Shown piece by piece: positions 53,464 to 64,000 of a stretch of DNA of 64,000 nucleotides. Source of the DNA: Acidimicrobiia bacterium (GTDB lineage Bacteria > Actinomycetota > Acidimicrobiia > IMCC26256 > JAOSJM01); the NCBI GenBank assembly GCA_027494165.1, contig JAOSJM010000001.1:930001-994000 (forward strand), written 5' to 3'. The position numbers and the translations under genes are program-made. The notes under the pieces were generated by a model, which saw nothing but the letters and a program-made list of their open reading frames with translations, had not been told where the DNA came from and did not search any database. Within the stretch, counting starts at the first letter, position 1. Each line of letters opens with the position of its first letter.

Positions 53464-54378
53464 GTGCTGGTGCCCCTCATCATCCTGGCCACGGTCGCGG
53501 CGGTGCTGCTCGCCGCCGTCGTCACGTTCGTGACCGTGCAGGAGCGCATCGAGGTCCGTGACTCGCTCCGGCGCCTCGACGGCTACCAGATCCAGGGTGT
53601 GCGCGACCAGGAGATGCTCGCACCCATCGACAAGCGGGTCATCGCCCCGCTGGTCGGCGGGCTCACCGGCTTCGCCCGTCGCTTCACGCCGCAGGGCTAC
53701 GTCGACCAGGTCCGCCAGAAGCTGATCCTGGCCGGCAGCCCCCCGTCGCTCGACGTCGACAAGATCCTCGTCCTCAAGCTCCTCGGGATCGTCTCGGGCC
53801 TGGTCTGGATCCCCGTCGTGTTCGTCCTCCTGGGGCTCGACGGCTTCTTCGGGATCGTCGTCCTGGGCTTCCTGTGGGTCGTGTCGTTCCTCGCGCCCGA
53901 CCTGACCCTCACCAACCGGATCGAGGCCCGCCAGAAGGAGATCGGCCGCCAGCTCCCCGACGTCCTCGACCTGCTGGTCATCTCGGTGGAGGCCGGGCTC
54001 GGCTTCGAGCAGGCCATCGACCGCGTGTCCGTGGCGGTGCCGGGTTCCCTCTCCGACGAGTTCCGGCGCATGCTCCAGGAGACCCGGATCGGGGCCTCGC
54101 AGGCCCAGGCCCTGCGGGCGATGGAGGAGCGCACCGACGTCCCCGAGCTCCGCTCCTTCATCCTGGCCATGCTGCAGGCGGACACCTTCGGCGTGTCGAT
54201 CGCCCGCATCCTGCGCACCCAGGCCGAGGACATGCGCCAGCGGCGCCGCGTGAAGGCCCAGGAGCAGGCCCAGAAGGCACCGGTGAAGATGCTGTTCCCG
54301 CTGGTCTTCTGCATCTTCCCCTCGATCTTCCTGGTCGTGCTCTACCCCGCGTTCAAGAGCATCTCCGACGCGCTGTAG
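53464..54378 (+). CDS. tadC: type II/Tad inner membrane platform protein TadC
   Basis: The 304-residue protein has an N-terminal helix (4-25), two central helices (about 100-150, GIVSGLVWIPVVFVLLGLDG, FFGIVVLGFLWVVSFLAPDL) and a T2SSF domain (QLPDVLDLLVISVEAGLGFEQAID, LRSFILAMLQADTFGVSIARIL), ending with a hydrophobic segment (FPLVFCIFPSIFLVVLYPA). It is the last pilus gene of this operon and starts at a GTG 3 nt after tadB. Confidence 0.93.
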   Translation: MLVPLIILATVAAVLLAAVVTFVTVQERIEVRDSLRRLDGYQIQGVRDQEMLAPIDKRVIAPLVGGLTGFARRFTPQGYVDQVRQKLILAGSPPSLDVDKILVLKLLGIVSGLVWIPVVFVLLGLDGFFGIVVLGFLWVVSFLAPDLTLTNRIEARQKEIGRQLPDVLDLLVISVEAGLGFEQAIDRVSVAVPGSLSDEFRRMLQETRIGASQAQALRAMEERTDVPELRSFILAMLQADTFGVSIARILRTQAEDMRQRRRVKAQEQAQKAPVKMLFPLVFCIFPSIFLVVLYPAFKSISDAL

Positions 54379-54385
54379 GGCCGGC

Positions 54386-55831
54386 ATGGAGCGGGCAGGA
54401 GTGCGCACGCGACGCGCCGGCCCGCGCATGACGACGCTCATCGCGCTGCTCTTCGCGGTCTTCGGCTTCGGCATCGGGCTCGCCCGGCTGGCCGACAACT
54501 CGTTCCTCTGGCACCTGCAGACGGGCCGGCTGATCCTGGATTCGGGGATCCCCCGCGAAGACCCCTTCTCCTTCACCGCGGCGGGCACACCCTGGATCGC
54601 GCAGTCGTGGCTCGCCGAGCTCCTCTACGGGGTCCTCGACCGGAGCGTGCTCGGCGCCTTCGGGATCCGGCTCCTCGCGGCCGCGGCGACGGCGGCGGTG
54701 GCCCTGCTCGCCTTCCGCCTCGCGCTGCGGATCGCCCGCGACCGGTTCCGCGCCGCGTCGGTGGCCCTCGTGAGCCTGGCCGGGCTGCTCACGATCTGGT
54801 CGCCGCGGCCTCTGCTCTTCGGGGTCCTGGCCCTCGTCGTGACGCTCTGGGCGGTCGAGGCGCCGCGATCGTGGGTGGGGCGCCGGCCCGAGTGGGTGCT
54901 GCCGCTGCTCCTGTGGGGCTGGGCGAACGTGCACGGGAGCTTCGTCCTCGGCTTCGCCTACCTCGGCCTGCACCTCGTCGGGCGCTGGACGGAGGGGGCG
55001 CCGCCGTGGCGGGACCGGGAGGGCCGGTTGCTCATGGGCGCGGGCCTGGGTGCGGTGGCGGTGTTCCTGAACCCCTACGGCATCCGTCTGGTCCTGTTCC
55101 CGTTCGACCTGCTCGCCCGGGGAGACGTGCTGGGTCGGATCAAGGAGTGGCAGTCCCCGAGCTTCACCTCGTTGCAGGGACGGGTGCTGGCCGTCTGGTT
55201 GGCGACCGTGCTCGTGGTCCTGGCCCGGGGGAGGACCCGGCCCGGCCGGCGTGACGTCGTGGTCGTCGTCCCGTTCGTGCTGCTGGCGTTCTGGGCCCAG
55301 CGGAACATCGCGGTGGCACCGCTGGTCGCCCTGCCCGTGGTCGCCCGGGCCGTGCGCGCCGAGGCGGACCGGCCCGACGAGCGCTCCCCGGTCGGCTGGG
55401 CCATCGTGGCCGTGCTCCTGGCCGCAGCCCTGGGCCTCGGGGTCCAGGCGGCCGGGGAGCCCGACTTCGCCCTCGGGGCCCACCCGGTCGAGGCCATGGG
55501 CGCGGTGGAGGACGCGGGTCTCCTCGGTGCGAGGCTGCTGGCCGACGACGGGTGGGGCGGGTACCTCATCCTGGCGTACTGGCCCGAGCAGCTCGTCTTC
55601 ATCGACGACCGCTACGACATGTACCCCGAGGAGCTCTCGGAGGACTACTTCGCGCTGCAGGACGGCGGGTCCGGTTGGGAGGAGGTCCTCGACCGCTACG
55701 ACGTCGAGGCGGTGCTCTGGGAGGCCGATCGGCCGCTCGCCGCGCTCCTCGACCAGGCCGAGGGTTGGGAGCGGCTCCACGCCGACGACCAGGCGGTCGT
55801 CTACGTCCGCCGGGACGTCGCATCCGGGTGA
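54386..55831 (+). CDS. multi-pass membrane protein, GT-C glycosyltransferase-like
   Basis: The 481-residue protein has about 10 transmembrane helices followed by a soluble C-terminal region (about 370-481). The first loop, WHLQTGRLILDSGIPREDPFSFTAAGTPWIAQSWL, is the extracytoplasmic acidic loop typical of GT-C-like proteins related to PMT and oligosaccharyl-type transferases. The C-terminal part includes DDGWGGYLILAYWPEQLVFIDDRYDMYPEE. It lies 7 nt after tadC, so pilin glycosylation is possible, but no catalytic assignment can be made. Confidence 0.65.
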   Translation: MERAGVRTRRAGPRMTTLIALLFAVFGFGIGLARLADNSFLWHLQTGRLILDSGIPREDPFSFTAAGTPWIAQSWLAELLYGVLDRSVLGAFGIRLLAAAATAAVALLAFRLALRIARDRFRAASVALVSLAGLLTIWSPRPLLFGVLALVVTLWAVEAPRSWVGRRPEWVLPLLLWGWANVHGSFVLGFAYLGLHLVGRWTEGAPPWRDREGRLLMGAGLGAVAVFLNPYGIRLVLFPFDLLARGDVLGRIKEWQSPSFTSLQGRVLAVWLATVLVVLARGRTRPGRRDVVVVVPFVLLAFWAQRNIAVAPLVALPVVARAVRAEADRPDERSPVGWAIVAVLLAAALGLGVQAAGEPDFALGAHPVEAMGAVEDAGLLGARLLADDGWGGYLILAYWPEQLVFIDDRYDMYPEELSEDYFALQDGGSGWEEVLDRYDVEAVLWEADRPLAALLDQAEGWERLHADDQAVVYVRRDVASG

Positions 55832-55850
55832 CGGCCGCGCCCGGCCGGGA

Positions 55851-55894
55851 CGCGCACCGGCCGCAGGCCTCCCGAGGCCTGCGGCCGGTGCGCG
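55851..55894. terminator. 20-bp perfect hairpin between convergent genes
   Basis: The 20 bases 55851-55870 pair perfectly with 55875-55894 around a 4-nt loop CCCG, 19 nt after the GT-C-like gene stop and 13 nt before the convergent flp stop. It is the strongest hairpin in the window and very likely a bidirectional terminator. Confidence 0.85.
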
Positions 55895-55907
55895 ACCGGG
55901 ATGCCGT

Positions 55908-56096
55908 CTAGTTGAGCGAGCTGCCGGCCTCGCTGAACTTGTTCTCCACGCGGCTGCGCAGGAACGCGACCGCGCCGATGACGAGCAGCGCGATGAGGGC
56001 GACGAGCAGGATGTACTCGACGAGGTTGGCGCCACGCTCGTCCTCGTGCATCCGGAACTTCGCCTCGAACCAGGTCTTGAACACCATCGGGTTCAT
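55908..56096 (-). CDS. flp: Flp/Fap-type major pilin
   Basis: The 62-residue protein is the pilin subunit assembled by the Tad machine. After a short leader the Flp motif RGANLVEYILLVALIALLVI appears, with cleavage expected after G22, glutamate E27 at +5 and tyrosine Y28 next to it. A short C-terminal helix (RSRVENKFSEAGSSLN) follows. A GGGGGTCCTCC sequence precedes the ATG. It is encoded apart from and convergent with the tadB-tadC operon. No prepilin peptidase is in the window. Confidence 0.93.
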   Translation of the reverse strand: MNPMVFKTWFEAKFRMHEDERGANLVEYILLVALIALLVIGAVAFLRSRVENKFSEAGSSLN

Positions 56097-56275
56097 TGCG
56101 GGAGGACCCCCTTCGTGTCGGGTTCAGGCCGAGAGCCGCCGATGTCGACCTGTACGCAGTATCCGGCACGGAGCGTGGCGGAACCATAGGCCGTCCGACC
56201 CATTTTGTCGCGATTGCACGGGACGAGACGGACGGGAGACGGCGCAGAGCGGTGACGGAGCGCGCGAACCGTCGG

Positions 56276-56932
56276 TCAGCGAAGCTGGATGATCCCGATC
56301 CGGACCCCGCTGAGCACGGCCTGGGTTCGGTCCCGGGCGTCGAGCTTCTCGTAGATCGAGGCGAGGTGGTTCTTCACGGTCTTGGCGCTGATGAAGAGTC
56401 GCCGGGCGACCTCGGTGGTCGAGTGGCCGTCGGCCACGAGCTGGAGGATCTCCTCCTCGCGCCGCGTGAGCGGGGAGGAGGGGGGCCCCGCCGGGCCGGG
56501 CTCGTGCGGCTCGTGCGGCCCGCGGAGCTCGCCGAGCATGGAGGCCGCGAGCTCCGGGGAGAGCAGCACCTCGCCGTCGGCGGCCTGCTGCACCGTTCGC
56601 ACGACGTCCTGCATCGAGGCGTCCTTGGTGAGGAAGGCGCACGCGCCGGCGTCGACGGCCCGGGCGAGCAGGGCCTGCTCGCTGTGCATGGTGAGGACCA
56701 CGATCCGGGTCTCGGCCCGGTCGTGGTGGACCCGGCGGGTCGCCTCGACGCCGTCGAGCACGGGCATGGTCACGTCCATCACCACGACGTCGGGCTCGAG
56801 CTGGCCGGCGAGGCGCACGGCCTCGTCGCCGTCGGCGGCCTCGCCGACCACGTGCAGGCCGGCGTCCTCGAGGGCGCGGCGCAGCGCCTGGCGGAGGAGC
56901 TGGTGGTCGTCGGCGAGCAGCACGGTGGTCAT
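56276..56932 (-). CDS. NarL/LuxR-type response regulator
   Basis: The 218-residue protein has a receiver domain (1-120) with D8/D9, phosphoacceptor D53 in VVVMDVTMPVLDG and K103 region FLTKDASMQDV, a linker with GPHEPHEPGPAGP, and a LuxR-type HTH domain (about 150-215; LTRREEEILQLVADGHSTTEVARRLFISAKTVKNHL split by normal spacing). It is coupled to the upstream kinase gene by a TGATG overlap. Its place beside flp suggests it may control pilus genes, which is inference. Confidence 0.93.
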   Translation of the reverse strand: MTTVLLADDHQLLRQALRRALEDAGLHVVGEAADGDEAVRLAGQLEPDVVVMDVTMPVLDGVEATRRVHHDRAETRIVVLTMHSEQALLARAVDAGACAFLTKDASMQDVVRTVQQAADGEVLLSPELAASMLGELRGPHEPHEPGPAGPPSSPLTRREEEILQLVADGHSTTEVARRLFISAKTVKNHLASIYEKLDARDRTQAVLSGVRIGIIQLR

Positions 56933-58713
56933 CGGGGCACCTCCAGCTCGACGAGCACGCGGGTCCCGCGGCCGGGCTCGCTGTCGATGGCGAGGTGGGC
57001 GCCCACGGCGTCGGCCCGCTCCCGCATGCCCACGAGGCCGAAGCGCTCGCGGCGCACCTGGTGGGGGCGGAAGCCGTGGCCGTCGTCGCGGATCTCGAGC
57101 CAGGCGTGCCCGCCGGCGATGGCCCAGGTGATCCAGGCGTGCTCGGCCCCGGAGTGCCGCTCCACGTTCGTGAGGGCCTCCTGCAGGATCCGCCACAGCT
57201 CCTGCTCGACCTGGACCGGGAGCCGCTGCCCGCCGAGGCGCGTGCTGACGGAGGTGGCGATGCCGGTGCGCTCCTGGAAGCGGGCGGCGTGCTCCCCGGC
57301 GACCTCGGCGAGGTCGGCGGTCTCGCTGACGGCGGCCCGGAGCTGGAACAGCGTCTCCCGCAGCTCCGACACGACGCCCCGCACGACGTCGCGGAGGGCT
57401 CCGAGCTCGTCGGGTGCCCCGTCGCGCTCGGACAGGCGCTCGAGCTCGAAGGTCACGTAGGCGAGCGACTGGGCGAGGCGGTCGTGGAGGTCGCGGGCGA
57501 TGCGGGCCCGCTCCGCCTCCGCCCCGAGCGTGCGCAGTCGGGAGAACCACAGCGCGTTGTCGATGGCCAGGGCCAGGGGCTCGGCCATGCTCTCCAGGAG
57601 GTCGCGGTCCCGCTCGGAGTAGCGACCGGGGTCGGTGTGCTCGATCGCCACGAGGCCGACGAGGCCGCCCCGGGCCCGCAGCGGCGCGTAGAGGCCGCTG
57701 CGGGCGAGTGGAGCCGAGCCGTGGCTCGGACGGGTGATCAGGTCGTGGGCGAGGACGGGCCGTGGAGCGGACGCGGCCGCGACGAGCGCCGCGGGGAGGG
57801 CGCCCTCCAGCAGCCCCGGCGAGAGGCGGACGCCCTCGGCCAGCTCCACCCGCCACGTCCCGGTCGGGTCGTCGCCGACGAGGATGGTGGCGGCGGTGTA
57901 GTCGAAGAGCTCCCGGAACCGGGCCCTCGCCGACGTCACGACCTCCCCGAGGTCGAGCGAGGCCGGCAGGGTCTGGGCGACGTCGTGGAGGGCGAGGAGG
58001 AGGTCGTTGGCCGTGGACATCCGGGCCATCTCGTCGATCGCCTGCTGCTGGTGGGCGACGGCGTCGACGGCCAGCCGGCGGGTGAACCCGCCGAGGATGG
58101 CGCCGGCGAGGAGGACGACGCCCGCCTGGGCCGCGAGGCGCGCCCCGCCCTCGGGGACGCCGATGGCGATGTCGACCGCGGCGACCGAGCCTCCGGCCAG
58201 GGCCGCGGCGGCCAGGCTCTCGACGTAGCCCCACCCGAACCCCGCCAGCATGACGGTCGGGACCGGTGTGAGCACGAACGGGCTGTTCCAGCGGCCCGTG
58301 ATCGCGACGGCCGTGACCGTCACGGCGAGGTCGGCGAGGAGCGCGACCTCGGCGGCCCGGGAGGGGTGGTCGGTGGCGGGCGGGCGGAGGGTCCACCAGC
58401 AGGCGTTGGCCACGAGGAGGCCCGTGGCGAGGAGGAGCGGGGCGCCCCGGGTGTCCTCGGTCGTGAGGGCGAGCAGGAGGCCCACGAGGACCGTGCCCCA
58501 CCGGAGGAGGACCGCGAAGAACCCGAGTCGCCGGAGGGGCCCGGTGCCCTGGGCGGCGGCCTCCTCGGCCCGCCGGCGGCGCTCACGCCGGGCGGGTGCG
58601 GGGGCCGGGGGGGGGGACGGCGCGTCGCCCGCGGCACCTCCTCGGGCGGGGCGAGGGGCGGTGCCGGCGAGACGGCGGACGACGTCGCCGGGGAGGTCAT
58701 GCGCGCGAACCAC
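56929..58713 (-). CDS. NarL-type sensor histidine kinase with GAF domain
   Basis: The 594-residue protein has a basic Pro-rich N-terminus, about five or six transmembrane helices (about 62-215), a GAF domain (about 240-392; LHDVAQTLPASLDLGEVV, ATILVGDD, LVGLVAIEHTD), a HisKA_3 dimerisation domain with H410 in RARIARDLHDRLAQ, and a C-terminal HATPase (LQEALTNVERHSGAEHAW, EIRDDGHGF, GLVGMRERADAVGA). The start is GTG. It transfers phosphate to the coupled LuxR-type regulator. The signal is unknown. Confidence 0.9.
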   Translation of the reverse strand: MVRAHDLPGDVVRRLAGTAPRPARGGAAGDAPSPPPAPAPARRERRRRAEEAAAQGTGPLRRLGFFAVLLRWGTVLVGLLLALTTEDTRGAPLLLATGLLVANACWWTLRPPATDHPSRAAEVALLADLAVTVTAVAITGRWNSPFVLTPVPTVMLAGFGWGYVESLAAAALAGGSVAAVDIAIGVPEGGARLAAQAGVVLLAGAILGGFTRRLAVDAVAHQQQAIDEMARMSTANDLLLALHDVAQTLPASLDLGEVVTSARARFRELFDYTAATILVGDDPTGTWRVELAEGVRLSPGLLEGALPAALVAAASAPRPVLAHDLITRPSHGSAPLARSGLYAPLRARGGLVGLVAIEHTDPGRYSERDRDLLESMAEPLALAIDNALWFSRLRTLGAEAERARIARDLHDRLAQSLAYVTFELERLSERDGAPDELGALRDVVRGVVSELRETLFQLRAAVSETADLAEVAGEHAARFQERTGIATSVSTRLGGQRLPVQVEQELWRILQEALTNVERHSGAEHAWITWAIAGGHAWLEIRDDGHGFRPHQVRRERFGLVGMRERADAVGAHLAIDSEPGRGTRVLVELEVPR

Positions 58714-58825
58714 CCATTCCGACCAATCCTACCTCGAATCGCTCGGGGCTCCGGGGATCCCCTCGCCTGGACTATCGGCCGGCGACCCCCGGGTCCGAAG
58801 GGTGGATGGCGGTACGATCCCGCCC

Positions 58826-59434
58826 ATGCTGCTCGTGGGGCTCACGGGAGGGATCGGCTCGGGGAAGTCGACGGTGGCGGCGATGCTGGCCGAGCGGGGG
58901 GCGCGGATCGTCGACGCCGACGCCATCGCGCGCGAGGTCGTCGAGCCGGGGCGGCCCGCGTTCGACCGGCTCGTGGAGCGGTTCGGCCCGGGCGTCGTGG
59001 GCCCCGACGGCCGGCTGGACCGGCCGGCGCTGGCGGCGATCGCCTTCGCCGACGACGAGGCCCGCGCGGACCTCGACGCCATCACCCACCCGGCCGTGGG
59101 CGAGGAGCTCCTCCGGCGGGTGGCCGAGGCGCCGGCCGACGCGGTCGTGGTGCTCGACGTCCCCCTCCTCGTGGAGGCCGCCCGGGATCGTCCCTACGAG
59201 CTGGTGATCGTGGTCGAGGCTCCGCGGGAGGTGCGCCTGGCCCGCCTCGAGGCCCGGGGGGTCCCCCGTGCGGACGCCGAGGCCCGCATGGCCAGCCAGG
59301 CCACCGACGCCCAGCGCCGGGCCGTCGCCGACATGGTCCTCGACAACGGTGGGACCCTCGCCGACCTCGAGCGCCAGGTCGACGAGGCGTGGTCGGTGAT
59401 CGAGGAGCGGCGGAGGGCCGCGGACCGGGCGTGA
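58826..59434 (+). CDS. coaE: dephospho-CoA kinase
   Basis: CoaE phosphorylates dephospho-CoA in the last step of CoA synthesis. The 202-residue protein has the P-loop LTGGIGSGKST (K14), VDADAIAREV, ITHPAVGEELL and VLDVPLLVEA. The ATG at 58826 lies 7 nt after TACGAT (58813-58818), so the mRNA is probably leaderless, and the longer upstream frame is rejected. Unlike mycobacterial CoaE it has no C-terminal UPF0157 domain. It is followed by uvrB. Confidence 0.95.
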   Translation: MLLVGLTGGIGSGKSTVAAMLAERGARIVDADAIAREVVEPGRPAFDRLVERFGPGVVGPDGRLDRPALAAIAFADDEARADLDAITHPAVGEELLRRVAEAPADAVVVLDVPLLVEAARDRPYELVIVVEAPREVRLARLEARGVPRADAEARMASQATDAQRRAVADMVLDNGGTLADLERQVDEAWSVIEERRRAADRA

Positions 59435-59485
59435 TCCCCGCCGGATCGGGGCCGGGCCGGCACACCCCGCCGGTACGATGACCCG

Positions 59486-61503
<2,018 letters not shown>

Positions 61504-61558
61504 CCGCCGTCCGCCCACGCGGGTCCAAACAGGCGTTCGCCCGCGGAGGCGGCCCGGG

Positions 61559-61564
61559 TACGAT
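61559..61564 (+). promoter_or_regulatory. -10 box of uvrA, deciding its start
   Basis: TACGAT overlaps the ATG at 61563 and ends 7 nt before GTG 61572. This matches the spacing at coaE and uvrB, so the ATG lies inside the promoter and the GTG is the better start. Confidence 0.55.
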
Positions 61565-61571
61565 GGCAGCC

Positions 61572-64000
<2,429 letters not shown>

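Noticed and set aside
61563..61565. ATG as uvrA start
   Set aside because: It lies inside the TACGAT -10 box; GTG 61572 has the usual leaderless spacing and the family-typical N-terminus.

Overview
The window is about 74% GC with dense gene packing, many GTG starts, a WhiB-family gene, F420-type oxidoreductase chemistry and many apparently leaderless promoters. Together these point to an actinobacterium, most likely a member of the Acidimicrobiia. The order trpC-trpB-trpA ... pdtaR - polA - rpsA - coaE - uvrB - uvrA is the same backbone seen in Mycobacterium tuberculosis. Here that backbone is interrupted by a fatty-acid synthesis cluster, a small integrated phage-like element and a Tad pilus locus.

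Layout. 1-1044: 5' part of a GH1 glycosidase, divergent from the trp operon. 1108-6458: trpC, trpB2, trpF, trpB, trpA and a coupled hemerythrin-like gene. 6476-15862: LLM-family oxidoreductase, cobalamin-binding protein, small Cys-pair protein, thiL, the radical-SAM gene amrS, an NYN/OST-HTH protein, a sigma/anti-sigma pair, an MFS transporter with an extra N-terminal domain, and bcp. 15880-23174: a nearly complete type II fatty-acid synthesis cluster (fabD, biotinyl-like protein, fabH, fabG, acpP, fabF, acyl-CoA carboxylase, fabI, with divergent fabZ). 23643-23725: tRNA-Leu(CAA).

23672-31249: a 7.6-kb element inserted in that tRNA gene and bounded by 55-bp direct repeats. It carries an integrase, two HTH proteins, an AAA ATPase, capsid scaffold, major capsid protein, head-tail connector, a possible small terminase and a WhiB-like regulator. 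No portal, large terminase, tail or lysis gene is visible, so it looks like a capsid-encoding satellite comparable in scale to phiRv1/phiRv2. It also carries repeated CCCCCGGGGG palindromes next to gene starts and matching arm-type repeats at both ends. A 52-nt poly-C run and a dense cluster of frameshifts at 25.96-29.0 kb show that part of it is poorly assembled.

31360-42693: a membrane-anchored toroid-like protein and its membrane partner, DyP peroxidase, M23 peptidase, an ANTAR response regulator, polA, an FnIII protein with a PPPTTT tail, a methyltransferase and rpsA. 42782-56096: a Tad pilus locus with tadE and two very long TadG-like paralogues on the minus strand, cpaB-cpaE-cpaF-tadB-tadC and a GT-C-like membrane protein on the plus strand, and flp near the end. 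56276-58713: a NarL-type two-component pair. 58826-64000: coaE, uvrB and the first part of uvrA.

Data quality. Many host genes (thiL, NYN, fabH, dyp, FnIII, methyltransferase, tadG x2, tadE, tadB, uvrB) are split by single-base indels, mostly in short G or C runs, while both halves stay conserved. I treat these as consensus errors, not real pseudogenes, and annotate the genes whole.
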